From NCBI GenBank assembly GCA_902530745.1, contig CACABO010000003.1, positions 117,397 through 162,035 on the forward strand: a stretch of DNA of 44,639 nucleotides. The letters are read 5' to 3'. Below the pieces are notes generated by a model. It had not been told where the DNA came from. It saw only the letters and a program-made list of their open reading frames with translations, and ran no database searches. This DNA is from an uncultured Alphaproteobacteria bacterium (GTDB lineage Bacteria; Pseudomonadota; Alphaproteobacteria; HIMB59). The stretch's first letter is position 1. Each line of letters begins with the position of its first letter. Position numbers and translations under genes: made by a program. Shown here in pieces: positions 9,207-17,377 of this stretch.

Positions 9207-10123
9207 TAAAGACCTTTTTTCTCACTTTTATACATACGGTAGATAAAGAACAGAATATAAAACATCATGATTGTAAATAATACTGCTGCAATTGCAGATC
9301 CATATCCCATTCTATAGCCATACTCACTAAGGGCTGTTTCAAACATATAATACGCTAAGACATTTGTGGAACCCCAAGGACCACCTTGTGTCATAATTGC
9401 TACCATGTCAAAACTTCTTAATGATCCAATTACTGTTACAACGATAGCTAAGAATGTTGCGGGTCTCAGTTGTGGTAAAATAATATTTTTAAATAAAGAT
9501 AAGCCTTTAGCGCCATCCATTCTACCAGCTTCAATTTGATCGGTATTAAGATTGTTTAAGCCAGTAAGATACAAAATCATACAGTAGGCAATTTGTGGAT
9601 ATATGCCTGCAAAAATTATTCCATAAGTTGCAAAATCTTCATCTGCTAATATTGCATAATTGCCAAGACCAATTGCCTCAAGGAATGGTCCAATTACACC
9701 GCGTGGATTATAAAACCAAGCAAAAATAATTCCAATTACAACTTGAGAGATTACAAAAGGGAAGAAAAAAAGAGATTTAATTAGCCTAATTCCAAAAATT
9801 GTTTGGTTTAAAAAAATTGCCAAACCTAATCCGATAGGAACGGCTAACATAAAAAATATTAACCACTTAATATTATTTATTAAAGATATATAAAAATACT
9901 CATCATCTAGTAATTCGATGTAATTTGAAAATCCTACGTAAATTGCAGGTGATAAACCATCCCACTGTAACAAAGATATGTATAGAGAATTAAATATTGG
10001 CCAAATTACGTAAACGAGAAATAAGACTAAGCCTGGAAATAAAAAAATCCAAGGGGTTAACCTTTGTTGATTAAGCTTCCACCATGATGATTTTCTATAA
10101 GGTATTTGAGTTGAGCCTGGCAC
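9206..10123 (-). CDS. carbohydrate ABC transporter permease, MalF type
   Basis: A 305-residue CUT1 permease. A positively charged N-terminus is followed by about six transmembrane segments, and the EAA loop is recognisable as QIEAGRMDGAKGLSLF followed by LPQLRPAT. The start is GTG. It pairs with the MalG-type gene that overlaps its stop. The binding-protein gene lies 43 bases upstream, and the gap contains a GC-rich hairpin that may set unequal expression of binding protein and membrane parts. Confidence 0.9.
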   Translation of the reverse strand: MPGSTQIPYRKSSWWKLNQQRLTPWIFLFPGLVLFLVYVIWPIFNSLYISLLQWDGLSPAIYVGFSNYIELLDDEYFYISLINNIKWLIFFMLAVPIGLGLAIFLNQTIFGIRLIKSLFFFPFVISQVVIGIIFAWFYNPRGVIGPFLEAIGLGNYAILADEDFATYGIIFAGIYPQIAYCMILYLTGLNNLNTDQIEAGRMDGAKGLSLFKNIILPQLRPATFLAIVVTVIGSLRSFDMVAIMTQGGPWGSTNVLAYYMFETALSEYGYRMGYGSAIAAVLFTIMMFYILFFIYRMYKSEKKGL

Positions 10124-10133
10124 CTTTGTTTAG

Positions 10134-10155
10134 GGGGTGGCACAAAGGCCACCCC
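10134..10155 (-). other. intergenic hairpin between binding-protein and permease genes
   Basis: An 8-bp perfect inverted repeat (GGGGTGGC at 10134-10141 with GCCACCCC at 10148-10155) has a 6-base loop. It begins 11 bases after the binding-protein stop codon. It is far more GC-rich than its surroundings and is not followed by a T run on the minus strand. It is therefore better read as an mRNA-stabilising or partial-termination stem, as known between binding-protein and permease genes of other ABC operons, than as a full terminator. Confidence 0.6.
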
Positions 10156-10166
10156 TATTTCAATAA

Positions 10167-11408
10167 TTATTTATATACTCTTTGACGTACTTTTTCTAAA
10201 CGCTCAAGAATTTTATCTCTTCTATCTGGGTTCACCATATACTCTTGAAAACCCTTCATTCCTTCAGAAGCCATTTCTGCTGGAGCATCTCTATCGTAAA
10301 ATTGTGCCATAGCGTAAGCATTATTTAACATATTTAAACCTGCTTCTAAGAATGGATCTGGATCGACTTTAGAGCCACTATTGACGGGCAACTGTCCAAG
10401 AGTTTTGTTCATCTCTTCTTGAACATCAGCTCTACTTAAAAAGATTAGAAATCTTTTTGCGTCTGTCTTGTTTTTTGCACCTGATGCAATATGCATTGTA
10501 TCAGTTGGTGCCTCTTCAGCCATTGGAATACCTGGGGTTATCTCTGGGAATTGGAAAAAACCAAGATTATCATTAGTTAGTCCGCCCTCTTTAAATAACG
10601 CTACTGAGAAATTTCCCATTACATACATAGCTGCTTCTCCGTTTACCATTGGAGGAATTGCTTCCTGCCAAGCTAGTGATGCATGATTTTCTAAAAAATA
10701 ACCTGGTTTGACTAGTTCATCCCATTTATCAAATACAGCATGAACTTTAGGATCTGTATATGGAACCTCTCCTTTTGTCAAAGCCATGTGAAATTCATAA
10801 CCATTTGTCCTTAGATTTAAATAGTCAAAAACACCAGCTGTTGTCCAAAGATACTTTGATCCAATTGTAATTGGAGTGATGCCTGCAGCTTTGAGTGTTG
10901 CACAAGCAGCTACAAATTCATCCCACGTTGTTGGTACTGAGATGCCATTCGCTTCAAAAAGATCTTTTCTGTAATATACACCCCATTGATAATAAGTGTA
11001 AGGGATACCCCATTGTTTTCCACCAATTGTCATTGGTTTTTTTGCGTGGGACATACCTTCTGTCAAATTTCCATCAACCCAACCAGTGTCAGACCAAATA
11101 TCAGATACATCTTCTACAAGACCTGCTCTAACAAAAGGTAACATTCTGTTTCCTGCGTACCAGTTAAAAACATCTGGTGGATTTGTGGTTAAAAAATTTC
11201 TAATTGCTTGTTTGTAACCCTCATGATCAAAGTTATTCACCTCGATAGTCACATCAGGATTTTCTTCTTGGAACTTATTAAAAGCCCAATCAAATGCAGC
11301 CTTTGGAGCTGGGTCAGTTAAGTCAGTATTGATAACCAGCGTGCCTGCAAAAGCAGAAGAATAACCTAAGCTTGTTACAGCAATTATTGTAGCTAAGATT
11401 TTTCTCAT
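10167..11408 (-). CDS. sugar ABC transporter substrate-binding protein (family 1, MalE-like)
   Basis: A 413-residue extracellular solute-binding protein. A cleavable signal peptide is clear: MRKI, a hydrophobic core, then a likely cut after SSAFA near residue 21. The mature part starts as a type I sugar-binding lobe and has PPDVFNWYAGN and GEAAMYVMG stretches typical of the family. The ATG at 11408 is chosen over an in-frame upstream start because AGGAGGA lies just before it and because the signal peptide then starts correctly. It would capture the galactoside in the periplasm and pass it to the two permeases downstream. The actual ligand is not readable from sequence. Confidence 0.9.
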   Translation of the reverse strand: MRKILATIIAVTSLGYSSAFAGTLVINTDLTDPAPKAAFDWAFNKFQEENPDVTIEVNNFDHEGYKQAIRNFLTTNPPDVFNWYAGNRMLPFVRAGLVEDVSDIWSDTGWVDGNLTEGMSHAKKPMTIGGKQWGIPYTYYQWGVYYRKDLFEANGISVPTTWDEFVAACATLKAAGITPITIGSKYLWTTAGVFDYLNLRTNGYEFHMALTKGEVPYTDPKVHAVFDKWDELVKPGYFLENHASLAWQEAIPPMVNGEAAMYVMGNFSVALFKEGGLTNDNLGFFQFPEITPGIPMAEEAPTDTMHIASGAKNKTDAKRFLIFLSRADVQEEMNKTLGQLPVNSGSKVDPDPFLEAGLNMLNNAYAMAQFYDRDAPAEMASEGMKGFQEYMVNPDRRDKILERLEKVRQRVYK

Positions 11409-11452
11409 ATTTGTTCCTCCTACAATTACCAATTTGAGATAATAAAGGTAAT

Positions 11453-11468
11453 ATTGTTATATAACGAT
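11453..11468. promoter_or_regulatory. possible operator palindrome upstream of the sugar-binding protein gene
   Basis: A perfect 10-bp palindrome GTTATATAAC (11456-11465) extends to 16 bp with one mismatched pair. It lies about 48 bases upstream of the binding-protein start, in the 151-base gap between it and galE. A weak promoter-like pair (TTGATT and TAGTAT, 18 bases apart on the minus strand) sits just upstream of it. Palindromes are common in AT-rich DNA, so this is a candidate repressor site only. Confidence 0.3.
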
Positions 11469-11559
11469 GACAATATACTAGTAATTATCTACTATTAAAA
11501 ATCAAAAATATAAGTATTTAAATTTCGAAAAAATTTATTAAAGCTTAAAAATAACGGTT

Positions 11560-12540
11560 TTAGTTAGATTTTGACAGATACTTTTCCCACTCCCAAGCAG
11601 TCATTAATATAGTTTTCAAATCTGAGTATTTAGGAGACCAATTTAATTCATTTTTAATTTTTTTATTATCAGCAATTAATTTTGTTGGATCTCCTTTTCT
11701 TCTAGCTGATATTTCATAAGATATTTTAGTATTTGTGATTTTTTCAGCTAAATTGAATATTTCCATGACACTGAAACCTTGGCTATTGCCAATATTGTAA
11801 ATATCAGATTTTTTTGTTCGCATTAAATTTTCCAAAGATAGAAGGTGGGCTTCAGCAATATCCATAACGTGTATATAGTCACGTATGCAAGTTCCATCCT
11901 TTGTATCATAGTCGTCACCATAAATAGTAAAGTTTTCTCTTCTGCCTGACGCAGTCTGTAAAATGAGAGGAATAAGATGTGTTTCAGGTTTGTGTCTCTC
12001 ACCAATTGAGCCATCTAAATGAGCTCCGCATGCATTAAAATATCTGAGCGAGATGTATTTAAAACCGTAAGCTTTGTCATAGTCTTTTAAAACATTTTCG
12101 ATAACGGCCTTTGTATTTCCGTAAGGGTTTACAGGAGATATCTTTTCATCCTCTGTAATAGGAATGTTTTGTGGCTCTCCATATACTGCAGCAGTAGAAG
12201 AAAATATAAAGTTAAGAATTTTTAGCTCTAACATACAGTTGAGAAGATTAAGTGTATTAATTACGTTATTTTCATAATATTTCTTTGGATCAGAATAAGA
12301 CTCTTCAACATTTATAGATGAAGCAAAATGCATAACCGCTTCATACTTATTTTCATTAAGAATTTTGTAGACGTGGTCTTTATTAGATAAATCACAATTG
12401 TGTAATTTGTAGTTTTGAGAATTTAATTCAAACCCAGTTGATAAGTTATCAAGTATTTCTATTTCGTAATCAGTATCTTGGAAGCGTTTTAACATATGAG
12501 AGCCTATATATCCTGCCCCACCAACAACTAAGATTTTCAT
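11560..12540 (-). CDS. galE: UDP-glucose 4-epimerase
   Basis: A 326-residue extended SDR enzyme that interconverts UDP-galactose and UDP-glucose. It has the NAD motif GGAGYIGSH (7-15), a Ser-Thr region in SSTAAVYGEP (114-123) and the catalytic Tyr140/Lys144 pair in NPYGNTK. The C-terminal half has RYFNACGAH and the CIRDYIHV signature. It lies upstream of the transporter genes on the same strand, separated by 151 bases that may contain a second promoter. It completes the Leloir set with galK and galT. A GalM mutarotase is not present in the window. Confidence 0.95.
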   Translation of the reverse strand: MKILVVGGAGYIGSHMLKRFQDTDYEIEILDNLSTGFELNSQNYKLHNCDLSNKDHVYKILNENKYEAVMHFASSINVEESYSDPKKYYENNVINTLNLLNCMLELKILNFIFSSTAAVYGEPQNIPITEDEKISPVNPYGNTKAVIENVLKDYDKAYGFKYISLRYFNACGAHLDGSIGERHKPETHLIPLILQTASGRRENFTIYGDDYDTKDGTCIRDYIHVMDIAEAHLLSLENLMRTKKSDIYNIGNSQGFSVMEIFNLAEKITNTKISYEISARRKGDPTKLIADNKKIKNELNWSPKYSDLKTILMTAWEWEKYLSKSN

Positions 12541-12653
12541 GAATTAACTTTATAATGGCTCACTAAAAATTTCATAGGAATAATTTTATTTTCAAATGAA
12601 ACTAAATTAAATTGTTCAAAATTCATTAAAATGTCATAATTTTATTGATTTCT

Positions 12654-13730
12654 ATGATAAGCAAAAGTAATGACATTTCAGCAAAAGATTATGAGCTTTT
12701 CCTCAATTACTCTAAAGAATTAGGATTGGATCGAACAATGGTACAGGCAGCTGGAGGAAATACCTCAATCAAAGACGGCGATACAATGTGGATTAAGGCC
12801 TCTGGTAAATGGCTTATCGACACAGGTTCTTCAGAAACGATGGTCGCAGTGGGTATTTCTAAAATTAAAGACGCTCTTAAAAATAAAAACTGTTCTAATG
12901 ATGATATTCTTAAATCAGTAGATTTAATAAATTCTCCTAAAGGCCTTCGTCCATCAATTGAAACCCCAATGCATGCCATTCTTGATTTCAAATATATTTT
13001 TCATACACATGATATTTATATTAATGCATTAGCTGTGCAGAAAAATTCCCACATAAAATTTAAAGAGCTACTTACAGATCTTAATTGGAAATTTATACCT
13101 TATGTTAAACCTGGTATCGAACTATGTCATAAAATAATGGAAGCTAAAACACAGAAGGATAATATTTTTATTCTAGAAAACCATGGTCTTATTATTTGTG
13201 GTGAGGATTTAGAGGAACTAAAAAAGTTAAATCAACTTGTTAGATATCGCCTAAAAGAATTCAATGATAAAAATAGTATCGTTGGTAAAACTAAATCAAA
13301 AATTAAAATTGTTAATCTAAAAAATACTGGATTTAAATTTTGTGAAGATAATTTGATCAATAATCTGGCTTTTCATCAACCTTGGATTGACAAACTTACT
13401 ACAGGGACACTTCTACCTGATTTTTTAGTATTTCTTGGACCAAGACTTCTAGCTCTTGATCCAAAAGGTGATGGTTTTGTTGAGAAATTAAATAAAATAT
13501 CCAAAGAGCCTTTACCCTTCAACTCATGTGTAATTTTAATTGGGCATGGAGTTATAATTCGCGATAATGCGTTAAGAGGAACAGTTGAAATAATTCGATG
13601 TATATATGATTTGTTATGTCTGATACCGGATGATGTTGATCTTAAATATTTAAGTGAAGATGAAATGAGCTTTCTTTTAAATTGGGAAGCGGAACATTAT
13701 CGACAGAGTCAGAACAAAAAAATCCTATGA
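12654..13730 (+). CDS. class II aldolase/adducin-family protein
   Basis: A protein of about 358 residues with a class II aldolase head: AAGGNTSIKDGD and KASGKWL near residue 40, an ETPMHAI glutamate, the zinc histidine pair in HTHDIYINAL, and the ENHGLIICGED strand-turn. A C-terminal extension ends in LLNWEAEHYRQ. The head resembles the aldolase half of the bifunctional rhamnulose-phosphate aldolase/lactaldehyde dehydrogenase proteins, but the dehydrogenase half is missing. It is coupled by ATGA to an FGGY kinase, so the likely job is cleavage of a ketose-1-phosphate made by that kinase. The sugar is unknown. A TTG three codons upstream is also in frame, and neither start has a clear ribosome-binding site. 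Confidence 0.75.
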   Translation: MISKSNDISAKDYELFLNYSKELGLDRTMVQAAGGNTSIKDGDTMWIKASGKWLIDTGSSETMVAVGISKIKDALKNKNCSNDDILKSVDLINSPKGLRPSIETPMHAILDFKYIFHTHDIYINALAVQKNSHIKFKELLTDLNWKFIPYVKPGIELCHKIMEAKTQKDNIFILENHGLIICGEDLEELKKLNQLVRYRLKEFNDKNSIVGKTKSKIKIVNLKNTGFKFCEDNLINNLAFHQPWIDKLTTGTLLPDFLVFLGPRLLALDPKGDGFVEKLNKISKEPLPFNSCVILIGHGVIIRDNALRGTVEIIRCIYDLLCLIPDDVDLKYLSEDEMSFLLNWEAEHYRQSQNKKIL

Positions 13731-15010
13731 AAAAACCTAATATCAGAAACAATATTGCTGTATTGGATATTGGTAAAACACATGCCAAGGTAATCTTATT
13801 TGATGCTTATAATTTAAAAGAATTGGAGGTTTTTCAAACCGAAAATTTTATTTTGACTAACTCGCTGTATCCACACTTTGATATAGACTCGCTAAAAAAT
13901 TTTATCATCAGTTCTTTAAGTAGTATTGCAGAAAAATACTTAGTCGACTCAATATTTACATCAACTCATGGAGCGTGTGTAGCTTTGATGTCTAAAGGAG
14001 AACTGGCCCTTCCTGTTATTGATTATGAATTTGATGGTCCTGATAAACTAAAATCAGAGTACGACCGAATACGCCCATCATTTAATCAAACCGGCAGTCC
14101 ACGCATGAGTGCTGGATTAAATCTTGGAGCACAATTATACTGGCAAAATAAGTATTTTCCAAAAGAGTTTGCAAAAGTTGATCAGATTTTATTTTGGCCA
14201 CAATTTTGGACCTATTGGTTAACAGGTATTTGTGCAAGTGAGATTAGTTATGCTACATGTCATTCAGATTTATGGGATATTAAAGAGAAAAAATTTGTTG
14301 AACTTAAAACTTTTGGCATTGAGTCAGATATTAGTTTTCCACCCATAAAATCTGCATCAAATATACTTGGAAATTTGAGAAAAGAGTTGGCTAATAAAAC
14401 AGGCTTGTCTGAGAATACATCAGTTTATTGTGGGGCTCATGACTCAAGTTTAGCTTTAGTTTCGGCATATTTAAAACAAGAATTACCTTGTTCAATATTG
14501 TCAACAGGCACTTGGGTAACTCTTTTTTCGTTAGGTTCAAACCAGATTGATATCTCGGAAAACCCTGGTTTAATGATTAGTTGCGATTGTTTTGGTAACT
14601 TAGTTCCCAACTTCAGATTTCCTGGAGGAAAAATATATGAAAGACAAATTTCTAAAAAGAATAAGTCTTCTTTTAATCATGAAAATATCAATATATCGGA
14701 TATAAGTTTTATTGATTTTGAAGATATAGAAAAGGCTAGGTTTGTAAATAAAGTATCCAATGAAGAAATAAATTTTCATGACTTTGAGTCAAATAAAGCA
14801 GAGGCAATAATCTCCGAAGTACTTGCTAATCAAACATTGATTGGATTACAAGCAATAGGTTCAAAGGGACCAATAATTTGTTCAGGCCCTTTTGCAAAAA
14901 ATAAAACATTTTTAGGTACTATTGAAAAAAAATGGGATTATCCGGTTATAGTTGAGGACAATCACCTTGGTATATGCAGAGGCATTGCTGACTTAGTAAC
15001 AAGGAAATAG
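13727..15010 (+). CDS. FGGY-family carbohydrate kinase
   Basis: A 427-residue sugar kinase with an actin-like fold. The N-terminal phosphate loop is LDIGKTHAKV, the second-domain phosphate motif is LSTGTWV, and the probable catalytic aspartate is in GAHDSSLA. The start at 13727 overlaps the aldolase stop codon as ATGA, which favours it over an earlier in-frame TTG at 13682. The pairing with a class II aldolase suggests a fuculose-, rhamnulose- or ribulose-type ketose as substrate. No isomerase for such a sugar is encoded nearby, so the pathway is either completed elsewhere or starts from a ketose. Confidence 0.85.
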   Translation: MKKPNIRNNIAVLDIGKTHAKVILFDAYNLKELEVFQTENFILTNSLYPHFDIDSLKNFIISSLSSIAEKYLVDSIFTSTHGACVALMSKGELALPVIDYEFDGPDKLKSEYDRIRPSFNQTGSPRMSAGLNLGAQLYWQNKYFPKEFAKVDQILFWPQFWTYWLTGICASEISYATCHSDLWDIKEKKFVELKTFGIESDISFPPIKSASNILGNLRKELANKTGLSENTSVYCGAHDSSLALVSAYLKQELPCSILSTGTWVTLFSLGSNQIDISENPGLMISCDCFGNLVPNFRFPGGKIYERQISKKNKSSFNHENINISDISFIDFEDIEKARFVNKVSNEEINFHDFESNKAEAIISEVLANQTLIGLQAIGSKGPIICSGPFAKNKTFLGTIEKKWDYPVIVEDNHLGICRGIADLVTRK

Positions 15011-15015
15011 AAAAT

Positions 15016-16101
15016 TTAAGGTTTCAAAATAAATAAATTTGAGTCTGTCTCATCTGCAATAATGTATATATTACCCGTTTGGTCTATTTCTATATCTCGG
15101 ACTCTTCCAATTTGATCTTTGAAAATAATCTCTTCTTTTACAAATTTATTATCAATTCTGTGTAAAACAGATAAGTACTGAAACTTAAGTGAAGAAACTA
15201 AAAGTGAATTTTGCCACTGAGGAAATGCATCACCATGATAAAATTTAATGCCACTTACTGCGATAGAGGGAACCCAAATAAATTCTGGTTTTAAAAAACC
15301 AGGTTCCCAAGCATTACCATCTCCAATTTTAGTTCCAGAGTAATTTGTTCCTCCCCATCCTATTTTCTTCCAACCATAATTAGTACCTCCAACAACTTTA
15401 CCTATAAAGTCTCCTCCTTTAGGTCCATGATTAGATATATAAATAGATTTAGTATGAGGATCCAAAGTCATCCCTTGAGGGTTTCTAACACCAATTTGAA
15501 ATAACTCAGGAAGCCAATCATTACCCGACATGAAAGGATTATCTTTAGGGTGCTCACCATTTTTATGTATTCTGATTATTGATCCAATTGAATTTGAGAA
15601 GTCCTGAGCAATCATGCCTTTTCCTCTCTCGCCAATACTTATATAAAGGTAATCATCAAGAATTTCTATTCGAGAACCAAAGTGTTTACCATTACCAAAA
15701 TATGGTAAAGCCTCATATAAGAGATTTTCATTAATGAGCTTATTTTCTTTAAGTTCAGCAGAGTACACTGCAGTTGTGTATTTGCCATTTTTCTTAATTG
15801 AGCCGGTAACCCATATAAAATTCTTTTCACTTACAATATCTAGAAGACCTCCTTGACCATGTTGAACAAAAGGAATGTTGTGATCAATTTTCGTTTGTGA
15901 ATAATCGTTTGTATTGACAAGGAAAATTTCACCTGATTTTTGAGTGATCAATAAGTGATCATCTACCCAGCTCATCCCCCAGGGATTATCAAGAGAAACT
16001 CTGGTTTTTTCTAAAGTTTTTGAATATAAATGGGTGCTGAAAGGTATTAAGAAACAAAAAATAAATAAAAAAATGGTCTTAGAAAAAATTAATATCTTCA
16101 T
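15016..16101 (-). CDS. PQQ-dependent soluble aldose sugar dehydrogenase, secreted
   Basis: A 361-residue six-bladed propeller of the glucose/sorbosone dehydrogenase family (YliI/Asd-like). An N-terminal signal peptide of about 27 residues with a phenylalanine-rich core directs it to the periplasm. Recognisable family motifs are NPWGMSW, GKHFGSRIEI (with the probable catalytic histidine), GVRNPQGMTLDP, SNHGPKGGDFI and GGTNYGW. Members oxidise aldoses to lactones with PQQ and pass electrons to the respiratory chain. No PQQ synthesis gene lies in the window, so cofactor source is unknown. It is convergent with the FGGY kinase and stands alone. Confidence 0.82.
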   Translation of the reverse strand: MKILIFSKTIFLFIFCFLIPFSTHLYSKTLEKTRVSLDNPWGMSWVDDHLLITQKSGEIFLVNTNDYSQTKIDHNIPFVQHGQGGLLDIVSEKNFIWVTGSIKKNGKYTTAVYSAELKENKLINENLLYEALPYFGNGKHFGSRIEILDDYLYISIGERGKGMIAQDFSNSIGSIIRIHKNGEHPKDNPFMSGNDWLPELFQIGVRNPQGMTLDPHTKSIYISNHGPKGGDFIGKVVGGTNYGWKKIGWGGTNYSGTKIGDGNAWEPGFLKPEFIWVPSIAVSGIKFYHGDAFPQWQNSLLVSSLKFQYLSVLHRIDNKFVKEEIIFKDQIGRVRDIEIDQTGNIYIIADETDSNLFILKP

Positions 16102-16141
16102 ACAGTCAGTAATGAACTGCCAGTTATAAGCATTTTAACAT

Positions 16142-17176
16142 TTATTTTACACCAAGTTTTTTTTGAAGATCACTTGAAGAAGTAGTGTATCTAAAAACAT
16201 ACTTTTTATCACTATGACAATACTCAAACATTTTTTTTGCTGCAAGGGCAGCTTCATGAAATCCACTCAAGATTAACTTTAATTTACCAGGATAAATACA
16301 AATATCTCCAACAGCAAAAACTCTTGGAACAGAAGTTTCAAAATTTTCAGTATTCACTGATATTAAATTTTTCTCTAAATTCAAACCCCAGTCTGCGATT
16401 GGGCCTAATTCTATTTTTAAACCAAAAAAAGGGAATATTGCGTCAATATCATCTATGGTTGTCTCATCATCAAGTGTCACTGTGACTTTACTGTTATCAT
16501 TTTTTTCAACCTTTTTTAAACTTCCCATATTGAAATTTACCTTGCCTTTATCAACTAAAGACATAACTTTATTTACAGAGTCTTGAACTCCTTTAAACTC
16601 TTTTCTTCTGTGGACCAAAGAAACTTTTTTGGCTACTCCCTGAAATCCCATTACATAATCCAGTGCAGAGTCACCACCACCAATTATTAAAATATTCTTA
16701 TCTTGAAAATCAGATCTTTTTTTAACAGAGTAAAAAATATGTTTATTTTCTAGCTCTTGAGAACCCTCTGCAGGAAGCTTTCTTGGAACAAAACTACCAG
16801 CACCCGCTGCTATCACAAGAGATTTGCATTTAATGGATGTGCCCTTATCGGTTTCAACTAAAATATCATTATCATTTAAAGATATTTTAGAGGTTAATTG
16901 ATTGAGATGATAAGAGGGATTAAAAGGCTCAGCTTGTTTTATTAAATCATCGGTTAGTTCTTGGCCGGTAATAGCAGGCCTACTCGGAATATCATATAAA
17001 TTTTTATCAGGATATAATTCTGCGCACTGACCTCCTATTTTATCAAGGTTGTCGATTAAATGAGCCTTCATATCTAAAAGACCCAATTCAAAAACTTGAA
17101 AGAGACCACATGGACCAGCTCCTATAATAACAACATCTGTTTCGTGGCTTCCACCTGATTTAATGATATTAGTCAT
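16142..17176 (-). CDS. ferredoxin--NADP reductase, thioredoxin-reductase-like type
   Basis: A 344-residue FAD flavoprotein. It has the N-terminal FAD motif GAGPCGLF, the GGQCAELYPD loop, a second dinucleotide motif GGGDSALD, an HRRKEFKG stretch for NADPH phosphate, and the C-terminal FAD motif VGDICIYPGKLKLI. The CxxC redox pair of true thioredoxin reductases is absent, which is the feature that marks the YumC-type ferredoxin-NADP reductases. It would move electrons between NADPH and ferredoxin or flavodoxin. It is divergent from the methyltransferase-like gene across a 201-base gap. Confidence 0.88.
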   Translation of the reverse strand: MTNIIKSGGSHETDVVIIGAGPCGLFQVFELGLLDMKAHLIDNLDKIGGQCAELYPDKNLYDIPSRPAITGQELTDDLIKQAEPFNPSYHLNQLTSKISLNDNDILVETDKGTSIKCKSLVIAAGAGSFVPRKLPAEGSQELENKHIFYSVKKRSDFQDKNILIIGGGDSALDYVMGFQGVAKKVSLVHRRKEFKGVQDSVNKVMSLVDKGKVNFNMGSLKKVEKNDNSKVTVTLDDETTIDDIDAIFPFFGLKIELGPIADWGLNLEKNLISVNTENFETSVPRVFAVGDICIYPGKLKLILSGFHEAALAAKKMFEYCHSDKKYVFRYTTSSSDLQKKLGVK

Positions 17177-17347
17177 GTCTTACTATTATAATAAATGTTA
17201 CTTGAGTTAGATTATTTGTTTCTTTTGTAAATATCAAAAACCATTATCGATATTGCTGAAACTGCGACAAATATCTAATAAATGCGGGGTTTCTAAAGTC
17301 ATATTTATAAATAACCAGTTAACTCTATTATGGTAATCAATGCATTT

Positions 17348-17367
17348 CTAGTTTAAAAAAAAACTAG
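17348..17367 (+). promoter_or_regulatory. hairpin next to the ribosome-binding site of the methyltransferase-like gene
   Basis: CTAGTTT (17348-17354) and AAACTAG (17361-17367) form a 7-bp stem with an all-A loop. The right arm runs into the AGGAG that serves the GTG start at 17378. If transcribed, the stem could partly mask the ribosome-binding site. The rest of the 201-base divergent gap (17177-17377) shows no other structure I can support. Confidence 0.35.
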
Positions 17368-17377
17368 GAGAAATAAG

